A DNA stretch of 64,000 nt from Tardibacter chloracetimidivorans (GTDB taxonomy: Bacteria > Pseudomonadota > Alphaproteobacteria > Sphingomonadales > Sphingomonadaceae): contig NZ_CP018221.1 of the NCBI RefSeq assembly GCF_001890385.1, forward strand, positions 2,653,501 through 2,717,500, given 5' to 3'. Made by a program: the position numbers and the translations under genes. Below, piece by piece: positions 33,516 through 42,931 of the stretch. Position 1 is the stretch's first letter, and each line of letters begins with the position of its first letter. Below the pieces are notes generated by a model that worked only from the letters and a program-made list of their open reading frames with translations, searched no databases and was not told the DNA's origin.

Positions 33516-35183
33516 TTACAGCGGTCTGATTTCAGCCAGCGCGACATCAAATCCGAGCGGCAGCAAGAGAGTGGAGATCAGCCGTGCCTGCTTTGCATGC
33601 ATGGAATCCCCCGGAGCCTTTACCTCGATGAACCTGACTGTCGTCTCTTTCCAAAGTGTCAGGTCGGGCCAGCCCGCGCGTAAATCATAGGGCGCGGTGG
33701 CAAAAATTTCGGCAATTTGTGCCAGCCGCCTGGTGCCCAGACTTTCATAGAGACCGAGCACATGCTCTCTGCGGACCGCAGGATAGAATGCCGGCGTATC
33801 GCCGGCCGTCGCCGCGATGACCCTCCAGTTGGCTTCGATCTGACTTCGGGTCGACTTTGAAATGCAGTCGATCATCCTAGCCGGATCGAAACGGTCTTCG
33901 ACGAACGCAACGTTCTGCGCATACAGCGCTTCGACGAACGTGTCGGCGTTGCGGTCTGCCAAGGGTTTGAAGGACGCGGCCTTGATGAGAGTCAGAATAA
34001 GCCCGTCTTCCGCTGCTACACCTTCCCAGCCTTCGGCACGATAATGTTCGAGGGCAGCAACTTCGACCGCAGTCATGGCGCCGGAAGGCTGCATTCGCCA
34101 TTCCTTGTTCAAGCCCTGCTCCAGCATGACCACTTCATGCTCTATACCCAGTCTTTCGGCCTGTTTTTCGAAGCGGCTGACCTTGGCAGTTCGAGCCTTC
34201 TTACTGACTGGCGATGTAGACCGCTGCAACTTGCCCAAGCGTCTCGACACGCCGACCTGCGGATCGATTGCGAGCGCCTGTTCGTATGAAGCGATTGCCT
34301 CATCAACTTCACCGGCCTGTTCGTGCATTTCTCCGCGCAATCGCAGGGCCTTCGCCTGAGACCAGATGTCATCGCTCTCGGCCACCACATCCAATCCCGC
34401 GAAAATCGCTGTTCGTAAATCGTGCGTCAGGCTGTGCCCTACTCCTTCAAGGACCGAGCGAATAACACCGAGGTCGCCGGCGGCGATGCGTGTCCTTTGC
34501 CAGCCTTCGCGGTCCACCATCTTACCGTCGAAACCATAAGCGACGCGGTCCTTTCCCTCTTTGCTCAGATAGATCCGCTCGTTGACGCTATCGAATTCAT
34601 AGCCATCGGCCCAGCCGGTCTCCTGTTCCCAGCTCGTAATCTCCTCACCCTTTTCGAGGTCGAGCAGAAAGTAGCGGCAACTGTCCGGGCTGCCCGGAGC
34701 ATTGGCAGTCTGACAGATCGCGAACCGACCATCATCAGACAGGCCGGAACTTGCCATGTTGGCAGAAAATTCCCGTTCCAGGAGTTTCCGTCCGTCCACC
34801 CCGAACGCCAGAAGTCGCGCTTTCAGTCCGTCGCCGAACATCCAGTCGCTCAGAATGAATGTGCCATCGTCCGCGACATGACCGTCCTGCGGACGTTCGA
34901 GCCGCCCTTTAGCCAGCAGCGCACCGCTGTCTGTCAGTAATGACCACGTTCCATGTCCCTCATAGCGATGGCCGCCAATGGTCCCTTCGGGATTTCGGTC
35001 CTGCCAGATCAGATGATATTGTCCATTCGAGGACGCGGCATGGGGGCCAAAGAAGTCGAGCGCCGGAATACGCACGAGGCCATGACTGAAGGGTTCGATT
35101 TCGAGACGGCGCATCCCTTCTGGTCTTCGCGTCTTGTCGTTGTCGGCGTCGTCTCCTAGCAATCGTTGTAGGAACCTCTTCAT
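33516..35183 (-). CDS. VRR_NUC nuclease with N-terminal beta-propeller-like and TPR regions
   Basis: A 555-residue protein. Residues 1-260 show repeated beta-hairpin units with WD/propeller-like spacing (GHGTWSLLTDSGALLAKG, DDGTFILSDWMFGDG, SDDGRFAICQTANA). A TPR-like segment lies near 285-320 (AKALRLRGEMHEQAGEVDEA, YEQALAIDPQ). The C-terminus is a VRR_NUC nuclease: DLRAGWPDLTLWKETTVRF, IEVKAPGDSMHAKQ, with the D-ExK residues typical of the PD-(D/E)xK fold. It is the third gene after hipB and hipA, 52 bp downstream on the same strand. The combination suggests a sensor-nuclease effector, possibly phage defence; this is inference. Confidence 0.7.
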   Translation of the reverse strand: MKRFLQRLLGDDADNDKTRRPEGMRRLEIEPFSHGLVRIPALDFFGPHAASSNGQYHLIWQDRNPEGTIGGHRYEGHGTWSLLTDSGALLAKGRLERPQDGHVADDGTFILSDWMFGDGLKARLLAFGVDGRKLLEREFSANMASSGLSDDGRFAICQTANAPGSPDSCRYFLLDLEKGEEITSWEQETGWADGYEFDSVNERIYLSKEGKDRVAYGFDGKMVDREGWQRTRIAAGDLGVIRSVLEGVGHSLTHDLRTAIFAGLDVVAESDDIWSQAKALRLRGEMHEQAGEVDEAIASYEQALAIDPQVGVSRRLGKLQRSTSPVSKKARTAKVSRFEKQAERLGIEHEVVMLEQGLNKEWRMQPSGAMTAVEVAALEHYRAEGWEGVAAEDGLILTLIKAASFKPLADRNADTFVEALYAQNVAFVEDRFDPARMIDCISKSTRSQIEANWRVIAATAGDTPAFYPAVRREHVLGLYESLGTRRLAQIAEIFATAPYDLRAGWPDLTLWKETTVRFIEVKAPGDSMHAKQARLISTLLLPLGFDVALAEIRPL

Positions 35184-35235
35184 GGAGCTTGCCTTCCTGA
35201 CGGGCGTTCACCGAATTCACGCCGCCGGTCCTGCA

Positions 35236-36468
35236 TCAAAGTGTCAGCGCCGCATCGGATTGATCATGTACAAAGGCTGGTTCATAATCCTTAGCCAGAG
35301 CGCCGGATACACCCACCTCGCGCAGTGCGTCGCGCCAGCCGTCGGCAATCTTGTACGCCATTTCCCGGATCGTCTGGCGCGCATCCTCTTCTGCTATCTC
35401 GAAGAACGGGGCGGCTTCGAGCGCAAGGTCGATCGATCGGTCATGCACTCCACCTTCCATGATCGCCGTTTCCAGATGCGGATTGCGGTCGGGAGCCGGA
35501 TTAACGTCGAAGACCGGCGATAGCCGCCATTGTCCGTTCCCCACATAGAGAAAACCGTGGTTCTTGAGATGGTCATCCTTGTTCGAGACCAGGATCGTGA
35601 AAATGAGACGCCGATAGAGTTCCTCGAAATCCGCTTGTGGATTTGCTGAATGGCCACGCATGAAATCGATGATCTCAGTATACGAGCCGTAATCGGTTCC
35701 GGTCTTGCCGAGCGCTGTTCGCGCCGAGATATAAGGAATACGCGCGCTTCCGCGCCGATCAAAACGTTCGATCAGCGCCACTGGAAAGGGCGAATCTTCG
35801 AGCTCCAGCCTGACATTTGGCGTCCGGATGCCGCAGTCATGCGCGAGCCGGAGCGTGGCAACTTCGACACGCTCGATCGGCCGCTGGTCGTGAACCGAAG
35901 TGAACTTGGCCATCCAGAGAGCGTCCCCGTCACGAACATTGGCCTTGGGCCGGGCACCGCCTGATCCGCCTGCACCGGCCAGCGCCTGCATCTCTTCCGC
36001 CGAGATTTCCTTGCCCTGTTCATAGGCCCGGGCGATCGCCGTGATGCTTTCGAGTTCGACCAAACGCGGCACGGCATCGGGCGCGTTGCCCCTGATGATT
36101 TCTCCATCGGCATCGAGAAAGCGCAAGGCGCCCTGCCGGCACATGTCGTCGCTTAGCGTGAGATATTCGAACTCGGAGAGGCCATTGCCATAAGCGCGTT
36201 CGAGGAGGCGACGCCCCCAGTCATCCGGCGCGGCATCCGAGAACACACCCGGCAGCGCGTCGCGCATGTGGCCCGGTCTGCCGGACGTGTGAAACGGACC
36301 TCCTTCGAGCGGCAGTGCTGGCTCGATCGCGAAGGCTTGCGGATTGCCGCTCCATTCCTGATCGTAGGTAAAGGTCGAAAACTGACGCGGCCCAGTTTGC
36401 GTGAAGCGCAATTGTCCGACCGGCGTCAGGCTCTCGCCAAGCGCGACCTGTGCGGAAAAATCGGCCAT
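35236..36468 (-). CDS. hipA: HipA-type serine/threonine kinase toxin
   Basis: A 410-residue protein of the HipA family. The N-terminal domain contains FTYDQEWSGNPQAFAIEPAL. The kinase domain carries GAGGSGGARPKANV (P-loop-like), VALIERFDRRGSARIPYISA, the catalytic ILVSNKDDHLKNHGFLYV and the Mg-binding LSPVFDVNPAPD. HipA kinases phosphorylate aminoacyl-tRNA synthetases and stop translation. The start overlaps the hipB stop by 1 bp, so the pair is co-translated. Confidence 0.9.
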   Translation of the reverse strand: MADFSAQVALGESLTPVGQLRFTQTGPRQFSTFTYDQEWSGNPQAFAIEPALPLEGGPFHTSGRPGHMRDALPGVFSDAAPDDWGRRLLERAYGNGLSEFEYLTLSDDMCRQGALRFLDADGEIIRGNAPDAVPRLVELESITAIARAYEQGKEISAEEMQALAGAGGSGGARPKANVRDGDALWMAKFTSVHDQRPIERVEVATLRLAHDCGIRTPNVRLELEDSPFPVALIERFDRRGSARIPYISARTALGKTGTDYGSYTEIIDFMRGHSANPQADFEELYRRLIFTILVSNKDDHLKNHGFLYVGNGQWRLSPVFDVNPAPDRNPHLETAIMEGGVHDRSIDLALEAAPFFEIAEEDARQTIREMAYKIADGWRDALREVGVSGALAKDYEPAFVHDQSDAALTL

Positions 36469-36845
36469 CAGAATGCCACGCCGTTCTGATCGGTGTCGTT
36501 ACTCTCGTTCTCGAGAGACTGGTTTTTCCGCGAGCCGGCACGCCGGGTGCCAGCTGACGACTTGCCCCGGTGGGGCAACCGTTGGGCATCGAGCGCCATT
36601 CCAAGCTCGTCTTTGCGGACTTCGACCAGATCGGCCAGCCGGTCGGTAAGACCAAACACCACCAGAACGTCACTGAGCGTGCCTATGCCGACGCCAGGAT
36701 CTCCTTTCTCCAGGCGGGCTATGGTACTTGGCGAAGTGCCCGCGCGCACGGCCAGATCGGCCACAGAGATGCCTCTGCGCAAGCGCGCGCTGCGCAGATC
36801 TCTGCCAAGCCGCTTAAGGGCGTTACCTGATTTGGGCGAGCTCAT
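36468..36845 (-). CDS. hipB: HipB-type antitoxin / transcriptional repressor
   Basis: A 125-residue protein starting at ATG 36845 rather than 36881, because the upstream codons lie in the operator. It has an XRE-type HTH near residues 12-65 (LGRDLRSARLRRGISVADLAV, RAGTSPSTIARLEKGDPGV), followed by a basic, disordered tail. It overlaps hipA (ATGA). It should repress the operon through the inverted repeats at 36851-36898. Confidence 0.85.
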   Translation of the reverse strand: MSSPKSGNALKRLGRDLRSARLRRGISVADLAVRAGTSPSTIARLEKGDPGVGIGTLSDVLVVFGLTDRLADLVEVRKDELGMALDAQRLPHRGKSSAGTRRAGSRKNQSLENESNDTDQNGVAF

Positions 36846-36850
36846 AACAA

Positions 36851-36898
36851 TCATCCATATATGACGATAAATAACTCTCAATCGTTCATATATGATGA
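36851..36898. promoter_or_regulatory. Inverted repeats in the hipB promoter
   Basis: TCATCCATATATGACGAT (36851-36868) and ATCGTTCATATATGATGA (36881-36898) are imperfect inverted repeats about 30 bp apart, the layout expected for two HipB operators. They also cover the promoter side of the plus-strand RepB-type gene. Confidence 0.6.
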
Positions 36899-36901
36899 AT
36901 T

Positions 36902-37558
36902 ATGGATCCAATCAAGCAGGGCGGCCTTCAACTCATCGCGTCCGAACAACATGCACGAATTTCAAACACGTTCTGGGTGGCCTTCACCTACAACAAGCGC
37001 GTCAATCGGCTGGCGGTGATCCAGGAGCACTACATGATCGTCCGCGCTCTGGAGCGTGGCGTTTCGGAGGAAAAACTCGCTCGTGCTCTCGATGTCGACA
37101 CCAAAGTCATCAGGCAGCGTCGGCACCTACTCAATGGAATCAGCTGGGACGTGGCCGAACTGCTCAAGGACAAGCCGGTCGGGCATGTGGCGTTTCAGAA
37201 GCTGCGCAAGATGAAGGCGATCCGTCAGCTCGAAGTCGCCGAACTCATGATCTCGGCGAACAACTTCACATCATCTTACGCCAGAGCGCTTCTCGCGACC
37301 ACGAAATCGGACGACCTTCACAAGCCGGAACGGCACGCAATGGCGACTGGCCTGTCTCCCGAGCAGATGGAACGACTCGAACGCGAAATGGCGGAACTCA
37401 ACACCGACTACAAGGAACTGGAAACGTCATATGGCGACGACATGCTTGTTCTGGTTGTCGCTTCAGGATTTCTGGAGCGCATGCTGTCCAAACCCGAGAT
37501 CGAACGTTTCCTAGGGTCCAAACTCAATCAGCCTCTTGAAAATCGTTGGTCTCATTGA
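36902..37558 (+). pseudogene. RepB/ParB-type partition protein lacking its N-terminal domain
   Basis: A 218-residue frame whose body (YNKRVNRLAVIQEHYMIVRA, LERGVSEEKLARALDVD, LLKDKPVGHVAFQKLRKM, AIRQLEVAELMISANNFT) matches the HTH and C-terminal part of RepB/ParB-type partition proteins. The ParB nuclease/CTPase domain that should precede the start is absent, and the first 25 residues look unrelated. The 3' end runs up to an IS5-family element, which may have trimmed it. It is probably a relic, though it could still bind DNA. Confidence 0.6.
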
Positions 37559-38365
37559 TTCAAGGCGTTTTCGCTGAAGAGGAGGCCTTGGGGATGTCGC
37601 GTTCGTTGTTCTGGCTATCGGATGAAGCGTGGACAGCAATCGAGCTCCACTTGCCCAAGAACCAGCCAGGAGCACGACGTGTTGATGACCGGCGGGTGAT
37701 CTCCGGCATCGTTCACATGCTCAAGTGCGGCGGTCGCTGGGCAGATTGCCCCGCCGAATACGGGCCGGCGACGACGGTCTACAACCGATGGAACAGGTGG
37801 AGCCGGCGGGGCATCTGGACACGCATCCTGGCTGCACTGACCGAAGAAGGCTGGATCGCCGAGACCGGGCAGATCGATAGCAGCTACATCAAGGCTCACC
37901 GTAGCGCCGGTGGGGCAAAGGGGGGGCGCGAGCCAATGCCATTGGGATCTCGCGTGGCGGCCGGACAACAAAGATCCACGCCCTTGTCGACGTCCTCGGA
38001 CGGCCGCTTCGTCTCGTCCTGACGCCCGGCAACACATCGGACGTGAAGGGCGCCGACCTGCTCATCAACGAAACAGCGGGAATGAAGCGGGTGATCGCCG
38101 ACCGCGGCTACGACGCCAATCGCATTAGGACCATCCTGCGCGAACAGGGCACGACCCCGGTGATCCCCGGCCGCCGCAACCGCAAGCGCCCGATCCAATA
38201 TGACAAACGCCGCTACAAAGATCGCTGGCGGGTCGAGGCTATGTTCTGCCGCCTCAAGGATTTCCGCCGGATCGCTACTCGCTACGACAAGCTTGCACGA
38301 AACTTCCTCTCAGCCGTAAGCCTCGCTGCCGCTGTGGCTTTCTGGCTCTGATTGAGTCTCAACCC
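37559..38365 (+). mobile_element. IS5-family (IS427-like) insertion sequence
   Basis: The element contains a two-frame transposase and abuts the RepB relic. Exact ends are uncertain; sequences near 37550 and 38355 share only imperfect terminal similarity. Confidence 0.7.
37594..38351 (+). CDS. IS5-family transposase produced by -1 frameshift
   Basis: The first frame starts at ATG 37594 (SRSLFWLSDEAWTAIELHLP, GGRWADCPAEYGPATTVYNR, IDSSYIKAHRSAGG). The second frame gives the C-terminal DDE part (ADLLINETAGMKRVIADRGYDA, RRYKDRWRVEAMFCRLKDF, RIATRYDKLARNFL). Re-reading one base at the run A AAG GGG GGG at 37917-37926 joins them, restoring GGARANAIGISRGGRTTKIH. IS5/IS427 elements commonly use such frameshifting, so the transposase is probably functional. 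Confidence 0.8.
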
Positions 38366-38385
38366 TAGGCCACCGCAAAAGAAAA

Positions 38386-38413
38386 GGCGAACCCCTCGTT
38401 CGGGGGGTTCGCC
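38386..38413 (-). terminator. Intrinsic terminator of the VOC gene
   Basis: GGCGAACCCC and GGGGTTCGCC form a 10-bp stem around an 8-base loop. On the minus strand the stem is followed by TTTTCTTTT, and it lies 55 bp after the VOC stop. Confidence 0.8.
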
Positions 38414-38468
38414 CAGGCCAAATCATCAGGGAAGAGGCGCGCCGCGTCGAAGTCGGGGCGCTGTACGG

Positions 38469-38987
38469 TCATTCGCCCGGATCGTTCCAGACCGTGTAAT
38501 TCAGCGCCTGCAAATCCGGAAAGAAATCCCCACCATACGATGAGCCGACCGGAATGCTGCCTGCCTTTTCATAGCCTTCGTGGCAATATAGTTCGAACAA
38601 ATTGCCCGAAGGATCGCGAAAATACATAAGCGCCTCGGTGCGAAAGCGCGTCCAGATATCATGAGTTGGGATGCCATAGTAGTCGAGGCGATCCTTGAGC
38701 ACGTCCATCATGCCTGGGGGCACGTCGAAGGCCAGATGGGGATACTCCTCGGGGCGTAATGGCTCCCAGTCCTGGGGCATTTCGGCAAGCCCAAGCTGAA
38801 ACCCGCCAGGCATCTGCATGAAGGTGAAGTTGTCGGCATCGGCTGATACGATCAGTTCCGCGCCGAAAATCCGGTTCCAGAAGCGAAAGCCTTCGGCCCG
38901 ATCGCGGACCGGCAGAGCCACATGATTCACGCCCGAGATACTAGCTTGCTGCTCGCGAACGCGCTCGACGGTGACGGTGTCGTTCAT
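38469..38987 (-). CDS. VOC-family metalloenzyme (extradiol dioxygenase / glyoxalase-like)
   Basis: A 172-residue single-domain VOC protein. Putative metal ligands are His in SGVNHVALPV, His in EEYPHLAFDV and Glu in DPSGNLFELYCHEG, spaced as in glyoxalase/extradiol folds. Members of this fold cleave aromatic rings, isomerise or hydrolyse; which applies is not evident. The gene is divergent from a TonB receptor, with a palindromic operator between them that recurs in the catabolic cluster, so it probably belongs to the same regulon. Terminated by the hairpin at 38386-38413. Confidence 0.78.
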   Translation of the reverse strand: MNDTVTVERVREQQASISGVNHVALPVRDRAEGFRFWNRIFGAELIVSADADNFTFMQMPGGFQLGLAEMPQDWEPLRPEEYPHLAFDVPPGMMDVLKDRLDYYGIPTHDIWTRFRTEALMYFRDPSGNLFELYCHEGYEKAGSIPVGSSYGGDFFPDLQALNYTVWNDPGE

Positions 38988-39096
38988 CGGTCACTCCTCT
39001 CGACTGTTGGGGCATGGCTCCGCGTGTGATGCCAAGAGCGACGCCCAAATTTCTATACAGATATCTCCTAGAGCGCGCCCAAAATGCCAAATATAA

Positions 39097-39110
39097 ATGG
39101 ATATGTCCAT
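39097..39110. promoter_or_regulatory. Palindrome ATGGATATGTCCAT between VOC and TonB receptor genes
   Basis: One mismatch from the perfect palindrome ATGGACATGTCCAT found at 58725-58738. A half-site-like ATATGGACAGGT follows near 39136. No gene lies in the 306-bp interval 38988-39293. Confidence 0.6.
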
Positions 39111-39293
39111 ATTTTTAATGATTATGTTCATTTTATATGGACAGGTATCAGAATTTTCGCCATCTTGGGATGGCAGATGAGCGCCCGGTCCGACCGTCTT
39201 CCGGACGTCAAACGACGCTGCTGTTGGGGGCGGTCCTGTCCGCGCAATGAAACGAACGAAATGTCAGGATAAGCAAAGCAGGGAGGATCTGAA

Positions 39294-41729
39294 GTGAAAT
39301 ATAGCAGTATAGCTGTGCTCGGCGCGTGTGTGGGCGCAACAATAGTCGCTGACTCTGCATATGCGCAGGATGTCGCGGCTCCTCAGGCGACTTCGGGCAG
39401 TGAAAATAGTGAAGATAGCGGGGGTATCGCCGATATCGTCGTGACCGCGCAAAAGCGTTCGGAAAATATTCAGAGGGTCGGGATCGCGATTCAGGCGTTT
39501 ACGTCCGACAGACTGGAGCAGTTGGGCATCCGAAGCAGCACCGCGATCGGCGAGTTTACGCCAGGCGTCTCGATTTCCGGGAGCGTCGGCGGTCAGAACC
39601 AAAATGTATCCATCCGCGGTGTAACCCAGAATGACTATAGTGATGTCGTGGAATCACCCAATGCGGTGTATTTCGATGACGGCTATCTGCCCTTTCAGGG
39701 CGCACAGAATTTCGCCCTGCTCGATATCGAACGGATCGAAGTGCAGAAGGGACCGCAAGGGACGCTGTTTGGTCGCAATGCGACGGGCGGCCTCGTCCAG
39801 TATATTTCCCGCAAACCCAGTTTCGATGATTTCTCCGGTTTTGTCGATGTGCAGGCCGGTGTTCTCGACAGCCCTACCAACCCGTTGCGCTATACGGTTG
39901 AAGCCGCGGTCGGTGGTCCCCTGTCAGACAAGATGGCTTTTCGCGTCGCCGGTAAGTTCGAAAAACAGGACCCCTATCTCATCAATAAATATCCTCTCGG
40001 TCAGACGCTGGGTCCGGTCAGCGGCGATGGCGCAGATCTGGGTAACGACCGCACCTATTCGTTGCGCGCCATTCTGGCCTTTCGCCCGTCGGAGAATTTC
40101 AGCAGCCAGTTGACCGGCTTCATCTCGCGCCGGCGGATGTCGACGGCGCCCTTTGAGCAGGGGCAAACAATTGCGGTGCTCGATGGCAATGGCACATGGA
40201 TTGACACGTTAAAGGCCGGGGCTGATGAAACCCGCCTGTCGATCGGCCCGGGCGGTGTCGATGCCGGCTGGGACCCGCAAAATACTGGGATATTCACGCC
40301 CGGCCCGCCGCGCCCTCTGCCGGGCGGCGACTATTTCGGTTACAAGGAACCCAGCAAAAATTTCGTCATTTCCAGCGCCCATGCCTTTTCCGATCCCGGC
40401 TATGTCCGCCTTTCGGGGATCGACATGAAAAATGTCCTGGAGATTTCGAGTGATGTGACGCTGACGTCGGTATCAGACTATAAGGCGATCCAGAAGCGCG
40501 ATCACACCAATGCTACCGGCGGTCCGGTGGGACTGACCTATCAAAGCTCCGCGACCGATTCCTGGGCATTCTCCCAAGAAGCGAGGCTGAACGGCCAATC
40601 GGGCACCTTCAACTGGCAGGCTGGCCTTTATTATTTGCACGTACATAACATTTCGTCGGGCGCACTGGGCATCGGGCTTGCTGCGCAGTCGGTCAACTCG
40701 CTCTCGCGCCAGATCACCAATTCCTTTTCGGGCTTTGGTCAGGCCGACTGGACTTTTGCCCACAACTGGAAAATTATTGCCGGTGCGCGGTACACGCGTG
40801 AGAAAAAGAGCGTCGTGTTCCAGCAAGCCTTGTACGCACAGACAAATGAACTGTACTTTCCCCTTCGTGTCGGCGATCCAGGCTTCATTGCCAATATCGG
40901 GCCAAACCTTGATGGATCGGCCTATATTGACAGGACCAGCGAGCCTTTGTGGACCGGCAAGCTGCAGCTGGAATATGCACCGACCAGTGACATACTGATC
41001 TATGCCGGTGTCAACCGCGGCGTAAAGGCGGGCGGGTTCAACGCCCAGTTGCCCGGCGGCATCCGGACCCCGGTGGCCTTGACGCCCTACAAGGCGGAAG
41101 TGCTCGTAAATTATGAAGGCGGTTTCAAATCATCCTGGCTCAACAACCGGTTGCGCGTGAATGCTTCCGTTTTTCATTATGACTACAAGAATTATCAGGC
41201 GTTCCTGTTTGCAGGCGTTGGCGGCATTGTCATCAACAACGATGCCAAGATTACCGGCGGGGAACTGACGGTCGAGGCTCGGCCGATGCGCGGGTTGAAT
41301 ATCGTTGCCGGTGCGTCCTACACCCATGCGCGGGTCTATGACGTTCCAACCGATGTGACCTATTCCGTGATCCGTAGTTCGGTCCAGCCATCGTATACGC
41401 CACCTTGGCGCACGAGCCTGTCGGCGCGCTACACCCACAGGTTCCTGGGTGGCACGCTGTCCGAAACTGCGACCATGACCTATCGCGATGCCATGTTCTT
41501 CTCGATCCGCAATTTTTCGGCGATAAAGGACAAGAGCCGTTCGAAATTCGGCGTGGGTCTCGATTGGTTGGACCCGACGGAGAAGTGGACCATCGGCTTT
41601 AACATCGAAAATCTGACGAACGAGCGGATCAAGACGACGATCTTCGACGTGACTTCGATTTGCGGTTGCACGGTGGACAGCTATGAACTGCCACGCACCT
41701 TTAGTCTGCGGATGAGATACAGTTTTTGA
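39294..41729 (+). CDS. TonB-dependent receptor (sphingomonad catabolic type)
   Basis: An 811-residue receptor with GTG start after GGGAGGATCTGAA. Signal peptide MKYSSIAVLGACVGATIVAD ends near AYAQD. The TonB/plug region contains IADIVVTAQKRSENIQRVGI, NVSIRGVTQNDYSDVV, IERIEVQKGPQGTLFGRNAT and GGLVQYISRKPSF. The barrel ends in RMRYSF, with a terminal Phe. Such receptors in sphingomonads import aromatic or plant-derived compounds. Its divergence from the VOC gene and the palindrome between them link it to the aromatic cluster. Base composition is visibly lower in GC than the operon to its right. Confidence 0.9.
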   Translation: MKYSSIAVLGACVGATIVADSAYAQDVAAPQATSGSENSEDSGGIADIVVTAQKRSENIQRVGIAIQAFTSDRLEQLGIRSSTAIGEFTPGVSISGSVGGQNQNVSIRGVTQNDYSDVVESPNAVYFDDGYLPFQGAQNFALLDIERIEVQKGPQGTLFGRNATGGLVQYISRKPSFDDFSGFVDVQAGVLDSPTNPLRYTVEAAVGGPLSDKMAFRVAGKFEKQDPYLINKYPLGQTLGPVSGDGADLGNDRTYSLRAILAFRPSENFSSQLTGFISRRRMSTAPFEQGQTIAVLDGNGTWIDTLKAGADETRLSIGPGGVDAGWDPQNTGIFTPGPPRPLPGGDYFGYKEPSKNFVISSAHAFSDPGYVRLSGIDMKNVLEISSDVTLTSVSDYKAIQKRDHTNATGGPVGLTYQSSATDSWAFSQEARLNGQSGTFNWQAGLYYLHVHNISSGALGIGLAAQSVNSLSRQITNSFSGFGQADWTFAHNWKIIAGARYTREKKSVVFQQALYAQTNELYFPLRVGDPGFIANIGPNLDGSAYIDRTSEPLWTGKLQLEYAPTSDILIYAGVNRGVKAGGFNAQLPGGIRTPVALTPYKAEVLVNYEGGFKSSWLNNRLRVNASVFHYDYKNYQAFLFAGVGGIVINNDAKITGGELTVEARPMRGLNIVAGASYTHARVYDVPTDVTYSVIRSSVQPSYTPPWRTSLSARYTHRFLGGTLSETATMTYRDAMFFSIRNFSAIKDKSRSKFGVGLDWLDPTEKWTIGFNIENLTNERIKTTIFDVTSICGCTVDSYELPRTFSLRMRYSF

Positions 41730-41820
41730 TGGTAGGCTGATTCGGTTGTACACATGCGGGGCCTCGCCATTGATCCGGTCGCAAGCCCCATTTTTCTCGG
41801 GACGCTGAAAGAAACGGCAG

Positions 41821-42660
41821 ATGACGAGGATGATGTGGTCCGGGACGGTGCGCGCGCTGCCCTTTCGCGAACAAGTAAAGGCGGCGCGCGTCGCTGGATG
41901 TACGGCGCTATCGATCTCGCCAATGAGCTATGATCTCTGGCGGGCGGCGGGCATTTCGACTCGAGACATGCTGGCTATGGCTGCGGATGAAGGCGTCAGG
42001 GTCACTCATCTGGACCCGATCACCCGGTGGCATGACAACTGGCTGCCGGATAATATGGACCCGCAACTGTGCCCGCTTGGCGTTATCGGCTATGATGTGG
42101 ATGATTTCTTTCGGATCGCCGACGCGCTGGAAGTGGACACGATCAGTGCGATGGTGACGGGCGAAGCTGGCCGTAGTGACCTGGATCGGATGACCGAGGA
42201 TTTTGCTGCGCTATGTGACCGGGCCGGGCGCATGGGGCTGCGCTGTGACCTTGAATTCGTTCCGATGTGGGCACTGCCCGATCTCGAGTCGGCCTGGTAC
42301 GTGCTCGACAATGCCGACCGAGCGAATAGCGGGTTGACCTTTGATCTGTGGCATTATTTGCGTGGCAATCCCGATCCCGAGTTGCTTTCGTCCATACCCG
42401 GTAACAAGATCGCCTCCGTGCAATTAACTGATGGACTTGCCCAGCCGTTTGGGAACGATCTGCTTGTCGACTGTCTGATGCACCGCGCTCTTCCGGGGAA
42501 AGGCGCCTTGCCGATTCGGGCGGTCCTGGGGCAACTTGGCGCTATCGGGGCGCTCGACAATATCGTGGGCTTCGAAGTATTTTCCTCGGCGATGGACAGT
42601 CTCGATGCGCAGGCTCTCGGCGAAGCGTGCAGAAATTCCCTTGCTGATTTAGATGTTTGA
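41821..42660 (+). CDS. Sugar phosphate isomerase/epimerase (xylose isomerase-like TIM barrel)
   Basis: A 279-residue protein of the AP endonuclease 2 / xylose isomerase-like family. Supporting motifs are FREQVKAARVAGCTALSISP, GVRVTHLDPITRWHDNWLPD, LRCDLEFVPMWALPDLESAW, LTFDLWHYLRGNPDPELL and FEVFSSAMDSL, with Glu, Asp and His at typical metal positions (CDLEF, FDLWH, GFEVF). It follows the receptor by 91 bp on the same strand. In catabolic clusters such enzymes can act as isomerases or dehydratases (e.g. dehydroshikimate dehydratase-like); the substrate is unknown. Confidence 0.75.
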   Translation: MTRMMWSGTVRALPFREQVKAARVAGCTALSISPMSYDLWRAAGISTRDMLAMAADEGVRVTHLDPITRWHDNWLPDNMDPQLCPLGVIGYDVDDFFRIADALEVDTISAMVTGEAGRSDLDRMTEDFAALCDRAGRMGLRCDLEFVPMWALPDLESAWYVLDNADRANSGLTFDLWHYLRGNPDPELLSSIPGNKIASVQLTDGLAQPFGNDLLVDCLMHRALPGKGALPIRAVLGQLGAIGALDNIVGFEVFSSAMDSLDAQALGEACRNSLADLDV

Positions 42661-42931
42661 TTGTTGATTGCCACTGCGGGTTGACACGGGATTCCCACCG
42701 AAAAATGACCCGCCTGATTTTATGTTTCGGATGTCATTGCTAGGTCAAGATGCCGATCTCTCCTTTCTTGGACTGGCCTGCTTGGGCGAGCTGCGGGCAA
42801 ACTTCCCAACGTGATCCGGACCCGATCATTCAATTTACGTCAAGTTGATCTCCGGCGGAGCGAATCAACATTCAGGGTGGCGCCGTAGATCGAGCAGTCA
42901 ATAGACGTTTATCAATGATCATGGTCGACGC
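42661..42931. other. No recognisable feature
   Basis: I see no gene, repeat or RNA here. It separates the isomerase gene from decayed gene fragments to the right. Confidence 0.5.

Noticed and set aside
36892..37539. Plus-strand frame of 215 codons overlapping the RepB relic
   Set aside because: No family resemblance; the other frame matches RepB-type proteins over its full length.
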